Assembly (NCBI RefSeq): GCF_014200505.1
Contig: NZ_JACHBX010000002.1
Span: 930,001-994,000, forward strand
Source of the DNA: Massilia aurea
GTDB lineage: Bacteria; Pseudomonadota; Gammaproteobacteria; Burkholderiales; Burkholderiaceae_D
Direction of reading: 5' to 3'
DNA: 64,000 bases
Part shown: piece after piece, positions 17,028 through 26,325 of the stretch
Layout: every line of letters starts with the position of its first letter
Numbering within the stretch: position 1 is the stretch's first letter
Program-made: the position numbers and the translations under genes
Notes under the pieces: model-generated
What the model was told of the DNA's origin: nothing
Seen by the model: the letters and a program-made list of their open reading frames with translations, nothing else
Database searches by the model: none

Positions 17028-19942
17028 CAGAGGATCTCCTTGGCAGGTGGAATGGTGACGCGCGTGGCGTCGGCGGCCAGGCGGTGGCTGCGCAGCGACT
17101 GGTGGGCCAGCGCGACGAGCGTGAGCATGGTCGACCCGACGACGACCAGGAACACGCCCAGGTCGAACATGAACGCGCTCGGCGCGTGCAGTTCGCCCAG
17201 CACGGGCAGGTCGAGGTGGGCCGTGTGGCTGGTCAGGAACGGGTAGCCGAGGAACCAGGCGCCGATGCCGGTGAAGCAGGCGCAGAACAGGCCCCACGAA
17301 ATCCAGCGGTGCGGGCGCAGGCGCAGGTGCGATTCGACCCAGTCGGTGCCGGCAACCATGTACTGCACGATCAACGCGGTGGCAAAGATCAGGCCGGCGA
17401 CGAAGCCGCCACCGGGCAGGTTGTGGCCGCGCATGAAGAAGTAGGCCGCCATCACGCCCATCACCGGCAGCAGCAGGCGCAGGTAGACGGCCGGGATCAT
17501 CAGGTAGCCGTGGCGCGCCTGCGCGGCCGGCGCCTGGTCCTTGGTCGGATCGACGTCGCTGGCCTGCTGCACGGGAATCGCAATCGATTCGGTGGCAGGG
17601 CGGAAGCGGCGCAGCAGCGCATACACGGTCAGCGCGACGGCCGACAGCACGGTCACTTCGCCCAGCGTATCGAAACCGCGGAAGTCAACCAGCAGCACGT
17701 TGACCACGTTCGAACCGCCGCCTTCGGTGAGGGCGCGCAGCACGAAGAATTCGCCGATCGACGGCGGCGGGCTGCGCATCAGCACCGCATAGCTGGCCGC
17801 AGCAATGCCCAGGCCGCCGCCGACGGCGATCAGGCTGTCGCGCGAGCGCCGGAACCAGGTGCTTGGCGGCGCCTTCGTCAGTTTGAGCACCTTCGGCACG
17901 AGGCGCGGCGGCAGCCAGCGCAGGCCAAGCAGGATCAGCACCGTGGTCACCGTTTCGACCATCAGCTGGGTCAGCGCCAGGTCGGGCGCCGACAGCCAGA
18001 CGAAGGTGATCGCGGTGACGATGCCGGTGCCGCCAACCATGCTCAGCGCCGCCAGGCGGTGGTACTTGGCCTTGTAGGCTGCGCCGGCGGCGCAGGCGGC
18101 GCCGATCAGCCACAGCACGGCGAACAGCGGTTCGATATTCAGCAGGTTCACGGGTGGCAGGCTGAACCACGGATCGACCAGCAGCAGCGGCACGACAATC
18201 ATGAACGACATCAGCACCAGCAGCTGCGGCTGCAGGCGCCGGGTGCCCGTCAGGCGGATGATCCAGGTCGCGCCCAGCGACAGCGCCAGCATCGTGCTCT
18301 CGTAGGCTTGCGCGCCTTTCAGGCGGTGCAGCACCGGCACCCGCGTGCGTTCGCGCAGATCGTGACGGCGCAGCAGCACCCAGTACAGCAGGGCGCCCAG
18401 TACCAGCGCCGCGCCACTCATGCCAAGCGCCAGGTTGAAGCCGTGCCAGATCGCCAGGTCGTAGGCCGGCATGGCCGCGCCCAGCACGGAGCTCGAGGCC
18501 ACGGCCAGGATGTCGCCCACCACGCGCTCGGGCATCACGCCCACGGCGATGCACAGCACCACCAGGCATTCGACCGGGAAGCGCATCCAGCGTACTGGCT
18601 CGTGCGGTTCCTGCGGCAGGTCCTTGGCCAGCTGGCCGAAGAACACGCTGATGAAGCGTAGTGAATACGCCACGCTGAAGATGCCCATCGCCACGGCCGC
18701 ATACGACATCTTCCAGTCTTCGGTGCCGCCCACATGCGCGGTTTCGGCAAAGAACATCTCTTTCGACAGGAAGCCGTTCAGCAGCGGCACACCGGCCATC
18801 GAGGCCGATGCGACGATCGCCAGCGCGGCTGTAACGGGCATCGCGCGGCGCAGGCCGCGCAGCACGCGCATGTCGCGGGTGCCCGTCTCATGGTCGATGA
18901 TGCCGACAGCCATAAACAGCGAGGCCTTGAAGATCGCGTGGTTCATGACGTGGAAGATCGCCGCCACCACCGACAGCGGCGAGCCGATGCCCAGCAACAC
19001 CGTGATCAGGCCCAGGTGGCTGATGGTCGAGTAGGCCAGCAGCCCTTTCATGTCGTTCTGGAAGATCGCGAAGAAGGAACCGAGCAGCAGCGTGATGACG
19101 CCGGCCCCGCCGATCAGCCAGGTCCATTCGGGCGTGCCGCCCAGCGCTGGCCACAGGCGGATCAGCAGAAATACGCCGGCCTTGACCATCGTGGCCGAGT
19201 GCAGATACGCCGACACCGGCGTGGGCGCGGCCATCGCGTGGGGCAGCCAGAAGTGGAACGGAAACTGCGCGCTCTTGGTCAGCGCGCCCAGCGCCACCAG
19301 GATCAGGGCCGGCAGGTACAGCGAATGGGCGCGGATCTGGTCGCCGGCGGCGAGCACCGCATCGAGCTCGTAGCTGCCAACGATGTGGCCCAAGATCAGC
19401 ACGCCGGTAAGCAGGCACAGGCCGCCGGCGGTGGTGACGGTGAACGCCATGCGCGCGCCGCGGCGGGCGTCGTTACTGTCCTGCCAGTAGCCGATCAAGA
19501 GGAAGGACGTGAGGCTGGTGAGTTCCCAGAACACCACCAGCTGGATCAGGTTGCCGGACAGGACCACGCCCATCATCGAGCCCATGAATGCCAGCATGTA
19601 GGCATAGAAGCGCGCCACCGGATCCTGCTTGGACATGTAGTAGCGCGCGTACAGGATCACCAGGAGGCCAATGCCGAGCACCATGATCGAGAACAGCCAG
19701 GCCAGGCCGTCCATGCGCACGATGAAGTCCAGGCCGAACAGCGGCAGCCACTCATAGCGCTCCAATACCACCTGGCCGGCGCCGAGTTCGTCGAATTTGG
19801 AAATGGCGATGATGAGCGCTGCCAGGGTGAACACGCCGGCAGCGGCAGCGGGCCGGTTGCGCGATGTGTTGGGCAGGCAGGCGGAAATGATGGCGCCTGC
19901 GAAGGGGAGAAGGACGAGGAGGATCAGTGGCAGTGAGGTCAT
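17027..19942 (-). CDS. mrpA: Mrp Na+/H+ antiporter subunit A fused to subunit B
   Basis: A 971-residue protein. The N-terminal part (about 1-500) is NuoL-like, with WELTSLTSFLLIGYW and LTKSAQFPFHFWLPHAMAAPTPVSAYLHSATMVKAG. A linker with extra helices follows, then a C-terminal MrpB-like region near residues 810-950 (YLRLLLPVMGVMAAYFFMRGHNLPGGGFVAGL). Such A-B fusions occur in six-gene Mrp/Pha operons of proteobacteria, and no separate mrpB exists here, so the operon is complete. I chose the ATG at 19942, 8 bases after AAGGA, over upstream in-frame ATGs at 19948 and 19951. It is the first gene of the operon and would be the main proton-translocating subunit. Confidence 0.92.
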   Translation of the reverse strand: MTSLPLILLVLLPFAGAIISACLPNTSRNRPAAAAGVFTLAALIIAISKFDELGAGQVVLERYEWLPLFGLDFIVRMDGLAWLFSIMVLGIGLLVILYARYYMSKQDPVARFYAYMLAFMGSMMGVVLSGNLIQLVVFWELTSLTSFLLIGYWQDSNDARRGARMAFTVTTAGGLCLLTGVLILGHIVGSYELDAVLAAGDQIRAHSLYLPALILVALGALTKSAQFPFHFWLPHAMAAPTPVSAYLHSATMVKAGVFLLIRLWPALGGTPEWTWLIGGAGVITLLLGSFFAIFQNDMKGLLAYSTISHLGLITVLLGIGSPLSVVAAIFHVMNHAIFKASLFMAVGIIDHETGTRDMRVLRGLRRAMPVTAALAIVASASMAGVPLLNGFLSKEMFFAETAHVGGTEDWKMSYAAVAMGIFSVAYSLRFISVFFGQLAKDLPQEPHEPVRWMRFPVECLVVLCIAVGVMPERVVGDILAVASSSVLGAAMPAYDLAIWHGFNLALGMSGAALVLGALLYWVLLRRHDLRERTRVPVLHRLKGAQAYESTMLALSLGATWIIRLTGTRRLQPQLLVLMSFMIVVPLLLVDPWFSLPPVNLLNIEPLFAVLWLIGAACAAGAAYKAKYHRLAALSMVGGTGIVTAITFVWLSAPDLALTQLMVETVTTVLILLGLRWLPPRLVPKVLKLTKAPPSTWFRRSRDSLIAVGGGLGIAAASYAVLMRSPPPSIGEFFVLRALTEGGGSNVVNVLLVDFRGFDTLGEVTVLSAVALTVYALLRRFRPATESIAIPVQQASDVDPTKDQAPAAQARHGYLMIPAVYLRLLLPVMGVMAAYFFMRGHNLPGGGFVAGLIFATALIVQYMVAGTDWVESHLRLRPHRWISWGLFCACFTGIGAWFLGYPFLTSHTAHLDLPVLGELHAPSAFMFDLGVFLVVVGSTMLTLVALAHQSLRSHRLAADATRVTIPPAKEIL

Positions 19943-20359
19943 CGACATCATCCTTCGGGGCAGTGCGACATGTAACGGCGTGCGCACAGGCGCAGGGCAG
20001 GTTGGTGCTGGTTCATGGTGTTCTCCGGCGCGCGCGTGCGTACTGCATGCGCCGCGCCATGGGCGTGCGTCGCCGGCGCCACGGATACGTTACGTACCGG
20101 CGTGGTCACCAGCGAGGGTGATTGTTGGTTGGTTGGGCGCCAGATGGCATCCGGCAGCCTGGCAAAGCAGGCGTGCAGATGGTTGGCAATCAACGATCCG
20201 GGGGGCGTAGTTGGGCTAAGTTCTGGCATGCGCCGCCTCGTAAAATACTTCTCGGAATGCGACACTCTACCGTAGTTGACGACCTGACTACAACGCGTTT
20301 CGTCGTTTATTTCGATTTTACTGCTTGTAACTTCGGGTGCAGCGCAACAAATTCGGGCA
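19943..20359. other. Intergenic region upstream of the mrp operon
   Basis: About 417 bases without a convincing gene. Short open frames on both strands lack ribosome sites and recognisable content. It must hold the mrpA promoter, but I cannot point to clear -35/-10 elements or a riboswitch. Confidence 0.5.
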
Positions 20360-20947
20360 TCAAGCCGTGATGTTCAGCACCGGTTCGGCGGCTTCATCGA
20401 CGCCATACGTGGCGCGCACTTCGGCGGTCAGCGCGTCCTGTGGCGCGGCTTCTTTTGCCGCCGCCGCCTTCGTCGCGGCAGCCGCTTCGGCCTGCTGGCG
20501 CAGCTTGGTGTCGTAGGCGGCTTGCTCGTCGTCGCTGACGGTCTTGTCCGAATTGGTGTCGGCCTCGGCGACGTAGTCGTTGGTCGTTGAAGACGTGGCG
20601 GACGTGGACGTTGATGCAGCGGGTGCCGCGCCGCCGGTCGGGGCTGCTGCTGCCCCTGTGGCTGCCTCGCTCGACGCTTCACTCCCGGTTGCCGTTGTCG
20701 TGTCGCTTTCCGTGCCTGCTTCGGCTACCGCGCGCTGCACGCGCGACGCATCGGCCTGGGCATTCAGCTGGTCGCCCAGGCGCGCGCTGGCGGCCGATTC
20801 GGCGCTCTGGGTCGGCGGTGCAGCGCTGTCCTGGTCGTCCGCCGTGGGGGCCGGGCCAGGGGTGGCAACCATCTCGTCGGGCGTTTTCCTGGCCGCCGGT
20901 GCGTAGGTGGCCTGGGTTGCGGTGCTGCTGCTGATGCTGGAAACCAT
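20360..20947 (-). CDS. Hypothetical low-complexity protein with an EF-hand-like loop
   Basis: A 195-residue protein of unknown function. Most of it is Ala/Ser/Thr/Pro-rich (residues 1-125) and probably disordered. Near residue 130 is an EF-hand-type calcium loop (DTNSDKTVSDDE), with Asp, Asn, Asp and a final Glu at the chelating positions. A charged Ala-rich helix follows (about 140-170). No signal peptide or membrane helix is evident. A GGA lies 8 bases before the ATG. The gene is isolated between mrpA and a small membrane-protein ORF. GC-rich composition could make part of the frame spurious, but the EF-hand loop supports a real gene. Confidence 0.6.
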   Translation of the reverse strand: MVSSISSSTATQATYAPAARKTPDEMVATPGPAPTADDQDSAAPPTQSAESAASARLGDQLNAQADASRVQRAVAEAGTESDTTTATGSEASSEAATGAAAAPTGGAAPAASTSTSATSSTTNDYVAEADTNSDKTVSDDEQAAYDTKLRQQAEAAAATKAAAAKEAAPQDALTAEVRATYGVDEAAEPVLNITA

Positions 20948-21105
20948 GATGTTTGTCCTGTGGCGAATCGTATCTCTTTAACGGCTTGAGACTGACTGCG
21001 CAACAGGGCGGCAAATGTAAAGCGGCGTAAAGCTGGCCTGCAGGTAGTCGTCCCGGTTTGATACGAGGGCTGGTAGGATGTCAGACTCGTCGCGGTCAAT
21101 CCTGC

Positions 21106-21390
21106 ATGGCCGATTCAACCAACCCTGTCCCCGCCATGATGACGTCTCCCTGTATCCGCACGCGGCGCCAGCTGGTGCGTCCGCTACTGCTGGCGCTGGC
21201 GCCGATCGTGCTGATCATGATCGCCACCGGCGTCGTGCGCTGGACCAACCTTGGCATCGACCTGCCCACCCCGGTCTGGTTGTTCATCTGGAGCAAGCTG
21301 GTGATCCTCACCGTGGTGGCGTGGCGCTTTGCGTGGCAGTGGTACCGCGAGGACGCCGCGCGCCGTTACGGCGAACCGGGCGCCAGGTAG
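21106..21390 (+). CDS. Hypothetical small membrane protein
   Basis: A frame of about 94 residues from the ATG at 21106; 21058 and 21136 are alternative starts. It has a short polar N-terminus, two predicted helices (LVRPLLLALAPIVLIMIATGVV and TPVWLFIWSKLVILTVVAWRF) and an Arg/Glu-rich tail. I recognise no family. Its 3' end overlaps the convergent GH9 gene by 25 bases. The hydrophobic pattern argues for a real gene, but no strong ribosome site fixes the start. Confidence 0.5.
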   Translation: MADSTNPVPAMMTSPCIRTRRQLVRPLLLALAPIVLIMIATGVVRWTNLGIDLPTPVWLFIWSKLVILTVVAWRFAWQWYREDAARRYGEPGAR

Positions 21391-23543
21391 TCCTTCAGCG
21401 CCGCAACCACCAGCGCATGGTCGTCCGGCCCCGGCAGTCCGGACACGGTGACCGTGCCGACCACACCCTGGCCCCGTACGATCACGGGGAACGCGCCGCC
21501 GTGGGCCGCATAGTCGCGCATGTCCAGGCCCGGCAGCGCATCATGGTCGCCCCCGCCCTGGCGCACTTCGTTGTGGGTATAGAACGAGCTGTGGCCGGTG
21601 CGGCCCACCAGGTTGTTCTTGCGGCGGATCCAGTCGGCGTGATCCGGCGACGCGCCCGGCATCGCCTGTTTGAACAGCACAGTGTCGCCACGCGTGACCT
21701 GGATCGTCACCGTCTTGCGTTCGCGCTCGGCGCGCGCAACCAGCTGCGCACCGACGGCGCGCGCGGTGGCATCGTCGAAGCGGTCAAATTGCAGTTGCTG
21801 TTCTTCGCGCAGCAGCGTGGCAAGCGAAACGGTGGCAGTGTCGGTCATGACATGGGGCGTGAGCGCGGACAGCGCCGCGGTCACGTACACCAGCGGCGCG
21901 TTCCAGTTGATGGCGACCTCGTTGGCGGCGTAGCTGCATGCGTGGTCGAGATAGGACAGCGCCGGCAGCTTGCTCGGATACGGCGGGCAATCCTTGGCGT
22001 CCTGCTGGCCCGGATTGGGGCCGCCGGCCAGCCAGCCCGGCACCGGCGCAGCCACGCCATCGGCCATCGACGGCCGGTGGTGCGGATGCATGACCGGGTG
22101 CGCGCCAAAGCCCGTCACGAACGTGTAGCCGGTGGCGTTGCGGCCCAATACATAGTCGAGACTCGACTGCGCCGCCTGCAGATAGGCCGGCGTGCCGTTG
22201 ATGCGATAGGCCTGCAGCAGCATCATGCCCTGGTTCAGGATCACCGCATTGCTGCCCCAGACAATGTCTTTTGATGCCAGCGGCACCCGGTAGCCGCCAT
22301 CGGCATGTTTCGCGAGCTGGCTGGCCAGCGCGTCGATGCGGCGTTCGATCAGTGCGCGGTCGATGCCGGGTTTCAGGCGGTCGCGGTGGTGCGCCAGCGA
22401 CATCCAGCCCAGCGCGGCCACATCGCCCCAGGCCGGTGTGGTGAGCGCGGCGTCACGGCGCATGAAGGCCTGTGCATAGTTATTCTGCCCGGTCGCGATG
22501 AACAGTTCGGCCGCCGCCCAGGCGAATTCGTCGGCCAGCTGCGCGTCGCCGTATTCGCCGGTGACGACATCCTTCGGGTTCTTGAAAACGACATTCGGAT
22601 GCGCCTCAGCCCAGCGCCACGCAGCCTGCGCCGCCGCCAGCATGCGCTGCGACAGGCCGGGCCACTTCGCATCGTACGGCGCCAGCACGCGGCTGGCGGT
22701 GGCCATCGTGGCGGCGAAATCGAGCGCCGCTGCCGTGCTCTTGGCCACCACGTAGCGCGGGGTGGTCGATGCCGCGTGCGGCATCACGATCCCGTCGAAG
22801 CGCAGGTTGGTGAGCTTGTGGTACACGCCGCCATCGGCCGGGTCCTGCATCGTCAGCAGCCAGTCGAGGTTCCACAGCGCCTCGTCGAGGATGTCGGGCA
22901 CGCCGTTGCCGGATTCAGGAATGCCGATGTCGCGCTTGAAGACATCGGGGAAGTGCTCGAGCGCGGCCAGCAGCGTGTAGGTCGAGATACCCGAGTTGAC
23001 CACGTATTTGTTGTAGTCGCCGGCGTCGTACCAGCCCTTGGGACTGGCGATGACCGTGCCTTGCGGGCGGGCTTTGGATGCCGCCGACGCATGCACGAGC
23101 ACCTTGTCGTCCGGATGGCCGGCGGGCCGCGCCCACGCGCCGGCAAATTGCGGTGTGAGGGCAAGCGCGCTGCGGTTGAAGTAGAACGCCTTCAGGGCCG
23201 CGTCGCCCAGCGCACGGTAGCCATCCTGGGCGACCGTGAACGGATCGGAGACCAGGCTGCCGACGCGCACGCGATAGGCGCCGGTCTGCGTCAGCGCGCT
23301 GAAGTCGGCCACGCGCACGGTTTCGTCCGACGGCGCCCAGCGGCTCGCCGCGCTCAGCGCGCCATCCAGCACGACCTTGCCGTCAGCGTCGACGACCTCG
23401 AACCGGTTTGCACCGAGCGCCTGCGGGATCACGGCCAGCTTGTGCGATTGCGGCAGGAAGCCCACCGCATTGACCTTGATTTCCGCAGACCCGGCGCCGG
23501 CAGCAAGCGTCAGCAGCGCCGTGGCGAGCACGGTGCGCTTCAT
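21366..23543 (-). CDS. GH9 glycoside hydrolase fused to a UPF0303 (heme-degrading-like) domain
   Basis: A 725-residue protein. It has a signal peptide (to about GAGSA, residue 20), a CelD-type N-terminal Ig-like domain (about 22-100) and a GH9 (alpha/alpha)6 catalytic domain (about 105-560). The catalytic signatures are GWYDAGDYNKYVVNSG, with the two Asp of the base site, and a C-terminal NEVAINWNAPLVY holding the acid Glu. From residue 566 (an internal Met) to the end it matches a whole UPF0303/HbpS-like protein: LLREEQQLQFDRFD, WIRRKNNLVGRTGHSS, AAHGGAFPVIVRGQGVVGTVTVSGLPGPDDH. UPF0303 proteins are normally separate and cytoplasmic, so the joined form is odd. GH9 here probably trims cello- or beta-glucan oligosaccharides. 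It is the last gene of the beta-glucan operon. Confidence 0.85.
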   Translation of the reverse strand: MKRTVLATALLTLAAGAGSAEIKVNAVGFLPQSHKLAVIPQALGANRFEVVDADGKVVLDGALSAASRWAPSDETVRVADFSALTQTGAYRVRVGSLVSDPFTVAQDGYRALGDAALKAFYFNRSALALTPQFAGAWARPAGHPDDKVLVHASAASKARPQGTVIASPKGWYDAGDYNKYVVNSGISTYTLLAALEHFPDVFKRDIGIPESGNGVPDILDEALWNLDWLLTMQDPADGGVYHKLTNLRFDGIVMPHAASTTPRYVVAKSTAAALDFAATMATASRVLAPYDAKWPGLSQRMLAAAQAAWRWAEAHPNVVFKNPKDVVTGEYGDAQLADEFAWAAAELFIATGQNNYAQAFMRRDAALTTPAWGDVAALGWMSLAHHRDRLKPGIDRALIERRIDALASQLAKHADGGYRVPLASKDIVWGSNAVILNQGMMLLQAYRINGTPAYLQAAQSSLDYVLGRNATGYTFVTGFGAHPVMHPHHRPSMADGVAAPVPGWLAGGPNPGQQDAKDCPPYPSKLPALSYLDHACSYAANEVAINWNAPLVYVTAALSALTPHVMTDTATVSLATLLREEQQLQFDRFDDATARAVGAQLVARAERERKTVTIQVTRGDTVLFKQAMPGASPDHADWIRRKNNLVGRTGHSSFYTHNEVRQGGGDHDALPGLDMRDYAAHGGAFPVIVRGQGVVGTVTVSGLPGPDDHALVVAALKDYLAPGSP

Positions 23544-24880
23544 GCCGGCACCGTCTTGCCGTCCGTGTCGATGCCTGCCGCCGGCGTACTGCCGTCATCG
23601 TGATAGAACGGCGCGTACCAGGTGGCGATGAACGACGGGATGGTCGCGACCATCACCAGGCCGAAGTAGGCGACGTAGCCCATCATCTCCTGCAGGTGGC
23701 CGCTGATGACGCCCGTGACCATGCCGCACAGGCCCATCAGGCCAGTGCCGAACGCGTAGTGGGTAGTCGTGTACTTGCCCGGTGCGAGCTGCTGCATCAG
23801 GTAGATCATGAAGCCGACCGCGCCGAAGCCGAAGAAGAACTTTTCGATGGCCACGCCCAGCGTGATCAGCACCAGGCTCGATGGCGTGTAGATGCTCATG
23901 ACCAGGAACGCGACGTTCGGGATGTTGATCGCGCAGCACAGCACGAACAGCGTCGACTTCAGGCCGCGCTTGGCGACATACAGGCCGCCCAGCAGCGAGC
24001 CGACCAGCACCGCGGCCAGGCCATAGGTGCCGTAGATCAGGCCCAGCATCTCGTTGGACAGACCGAGGCCGCCTTTCGAGGCCGGGTCGACCATGAAGAA
24101 CGGGCCGATCTTTTCCAGCAGGCCGACGCTGAAGCGAAACAGAAATGCGAACGCGATCATGCGCCACACGCCGCGCTTCTGGAACAGCGTGACGAAGGCG
24201 TCGACCAGGATGCGGCCGGCGTCCTTCGCGCTCGATGGCGTATCGGCGGCGCGTGCGCCTTCAGGCATGAAGCGCCAGTGCCACAGCGCCATCAACAGCG
24301 TCAGACCGCCGACGAGCAGGAAGATGATGCGCCAGGCGTCGATCCAGTCCGGGCCGAACACGCCCGGATCATGGCCGAACACGTGCGTGTGCAGGTAGCC
24401 GCTCAGGTAGACCATGCCGCCGGCGGCGACGATCGGGCCGATATTCCACGACAGGCTCTGGATGCCGCAGTACAGCGACTGCGCGCGAGCGTCGAGCGAG
24501 GTGACATATACGCCGTCGCTGGCGATGTCTTGCGTCGCGCCGATGAACGACAGCGCAAAGAAGATCGCCATCAAAAAGGTCATGTAGCCAGGCAGTTCCA
24601 TCAGCAGCGCCACACCGGCAAAGCCGGCGCCGATGGCGAGCTGCGAACACAGGACAAAGAACTTCTTGGTGCGGTACATCTCGACGAACGGCGCGAACAG
24701 CGGCTTGACCGTATAGGCCAGGATCAACAGGCTCGAATACTGGGCCGCGCGGCCGTTGTCCATGCCCAGATTCTTGAACATGATGGCGGTGACGCTGGTG
24801 AGCATCACGTAGCCGAGCGCCATCGTGAAGTAGCCGGTCGGGACCCACAACAGCGGTGATACGGTTTTGGCAGGGCGCAT
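23540..24880 (-). CDS. AmpG-like MFS transporter
   Basis: A 446-residue major-facilitator protein with 12 predicted helices. The N-terminal half contains TVKPLFAPFVEMYRTKKFFVL (a variant of the loop 2-3 MFS motif) and FIGATQDIASDGVYV, both characteristic of the AmpG/PAT-type group. The C-terminal half carries LPGKYTT-like LAPGKYTTTHYAFGTGLMGL. It overlaps the GH9 start by ATGA and begins 15 bases after the GH1 gene. It most likely imports the disaccharide or oligosaccharide cut by the neighbouring hydrolases. Confidence 0.85.
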   Translation of the reverse strand: MRPAKTVSPLLWVPTGYFTMALGYVMLTSVTAIMFKNLGMDNGRAAQYSSLLILAYTVKPLFAPFVEMYRTKKFFVLCSQLAIGAGFAGVALLMELPGYMTFLMAIFFALSFIGATQDIASDGVYVTSLDARAQSLYCGIQSLSWNIGPIVAAGGMVYLSGYLHTHVFGHDPGVFGPDWIDAWRIIFLLVGGLTLLMALWHWRFMPEGARAADTPSSAKDAGRILVDAFVTLFQKRGVWRMIAFAFLFRFSVGLLEKIGPFFMVDPASKGGLGLSNEMLGLIYGTYGLAAVLVGSLLGGLYVAKRGLKSTLFVLCCAINIPNVAFLVMSIYTPSSLVLITLGVAIEKFFFGFGAVGFMIYLMQQLAPGKYTTTHYAFGTGLMGLCGMVTGVISGHLQEMMGYVAYFGLVMVATIPSFIATWYAPFYHDDGSTPAAGIDTDGKTVPA

Positions 24881-24895
24881 GATCGATCCCGTTGA

Positions 24896-26239
24896 TCAAG
24901 CCTTGATGCGGCTGGCGATGAATTCGCGGTACCACAGCGCGCTGTCTTTCAGCGTGCGTTCTTGGCTTGCATAGTCCACGTGCACGATGCCGAAGCGCTT
25001 GGCGTAGCCCGAATTCCACTCGAAGTTGTCGAGCAGGCTCCACAAAAAGTAGCCGCGCACGTCGACACCCGCATCCATCGCGTCCTTGAGCGCGGCCAGG
25101 TGGCTGCGCACGTAGGCGATGCGCGCCGCATCGTGCACGCGGCCGTTTTCCAGCACGTCCGGATTGGCCATGCCGTTTTCGGTAATGTATACGGGCGGCA
25201 GGTCGGGATACTCGGCCTTGAGTTTCAGCAGCAGTTCGGATAAGCCCTCAGGGAAGATTTCCCAGCCCATGTCGGTCACGCCGTGGCGCGCCGGTGCCGG
25301 CACGGGCGGCGTGCTGGCGCTGCACCACGAGCGGAAGTAGTAGTTCGAGCCGAGGAAGTCGATCTTCTGGTGGATGATGGCCAGGTCGCCGTCAGCAACG
25401 ACGGGGGCGTTCTCGCCATGGCCGCGCAGCGCCAGTTCCGGATAGCGGCCCTTGAAGATCGGGTCCATGAACCACTGCACCGAGCGTGCGTACTCGAATT
25501 CGGCCATGTCGCGGTCGGCCTGCGAATCGGTGGCCGCATCGGCGGTCCACTGGTTCAGCACGATGCCCAGCTGCGCACTGCTGCCGACTTCGCGCATCGC
25601 GCTCATGGCCAGCCCGTGCGACAGCAGCAGGTGGTGCGAGACCTGGATCGATTGCTTCAGGTCGGCCACGCCGGGCGCGAACTGCGCATTGCCGTAACCC
25701 AGGTTGGCCGTGCACCACGGCTCGTTGTGGGTGGCGATTGCCTCGATCCGGTTGCCGAAGCGGCGCGCGATCTCGCGGGCGTAATCGGCGAAGCGGTAGG
25801 CGGTCTCGCGATTGAGCCAGCCGCCATCGTCCTGCAGGCCTTGCGGCAGGTCCCAGTGGTACAGGGTCGCGTGCGCGCGGATGCCTTTGCTTTCCAGTTC
25901 GGTCAGCAGGCGGTCATAGAAATCGAAGCCTGCTTCGTTCCAGGCGCCCTTGCCATCCGGCTGCACGCGCGCCCAGGCGAACGAGAAGCGGTAGGCGTCC
26001 ACGCCCATCGAGGCCATGATGCCGACGTCTTCCTGGTAGCGGTGATAGTGGTCGCAGGCGACAATGCCGTCGCTGCCGTCCTTGATATTGTTCTGGTCCA
26101 GGCAGAAGGTGTCCCAGATCGACGGCCCCTTGCCATCGACGGCGGCAGCGCCCTCGATCTGGAAGGAACTGGTGGCCACGCCCCAGGTGAAGTCGGAAGG
26201 AAAGTTGTTGCGGAAGTCGAAGTCGGGGCTGTTGGTCAT
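24896..26239 (-). CDS. GH1 beta-glucosidase
   Basis: A 447-residue GH1 enzyme, full length for the family. Signatures run in order: FPSDFTWGVATSSFQIEGA near the start, the acid/base motif THNEPWC (Glu near residue 170) and the nucleophile motif YITENG (Glu near 355), then GYFLWSLLDNFEWNSGYAKRFGIVHVD. No signal peptide is visible, so it is cytoplasmic and would hydrolyse cellobiose or similar beta-glucosides after import by the next gene's transporter. It is the second gene of the operon; a hairpin terminator lies between it and the upstream TonB receptor gene. Confidence 0.93.
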   Translation of the reverse strand: MTNSPDFDFRNNFPSDFTWGVATSSFQIEGAAAVDGKGPSIWDTFCLDQNNIKDGSDGIVACDHYHRYQEDVGIMASMGVDAYRFSFAWARVQPDGKGAWNEAGFDFYDRLLTELESKGIRAHATLYHWDLPQGLQDDGGWLNRETAYRFADYAREIARRFGNRIEAIATHNEPWCTANLGYGNAQFAPGVADLKQSIQVSHHLLLSHGLAMSAMREVGSSAQLGIVLNQWTADAATDSQADRDMAEFEYARSVQWFMDPIFKGRYPELALRGHGENAPVVADGDLAIIHQKIDFLGSNYYFRSWCSASTPPVPAPARHGVTDMGWEIFPEGLSELLLKLKAEYPDLPPVYITENGMANPDVLENGRVHDAARIAYVRSHLAALKDAMDAGVDVRGYFLWSLLDNFEWNSGYAKRFGIVHVDYASQERTLKDSALWYREFIASRIKA

Positions 26240-26278
26240 GGAACTCTCGGATCACTGCTGGGGCAGATTCAGGTCAAA

Positions 26279-26310
26279 CAAAAAAAGCAGCGCGCCCACC
26301 GGGCGCGCTT
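26279..26310 (-). terminator. Intrinsic terminator between the TonB receptor and beta-glucosidase genes
   Basis: On the minus strand an 8-bp GC stem (GCGCGCCC/GGGCGCGC) with a 3-base loop is followed by GCTTTTTTTG. It sits right after the receptor stop and would lower, not abolish, expression of the genes behind it. Confidence 0.8.
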
Positions 26311-26325
26311 GCCATGCTTCAGCTT

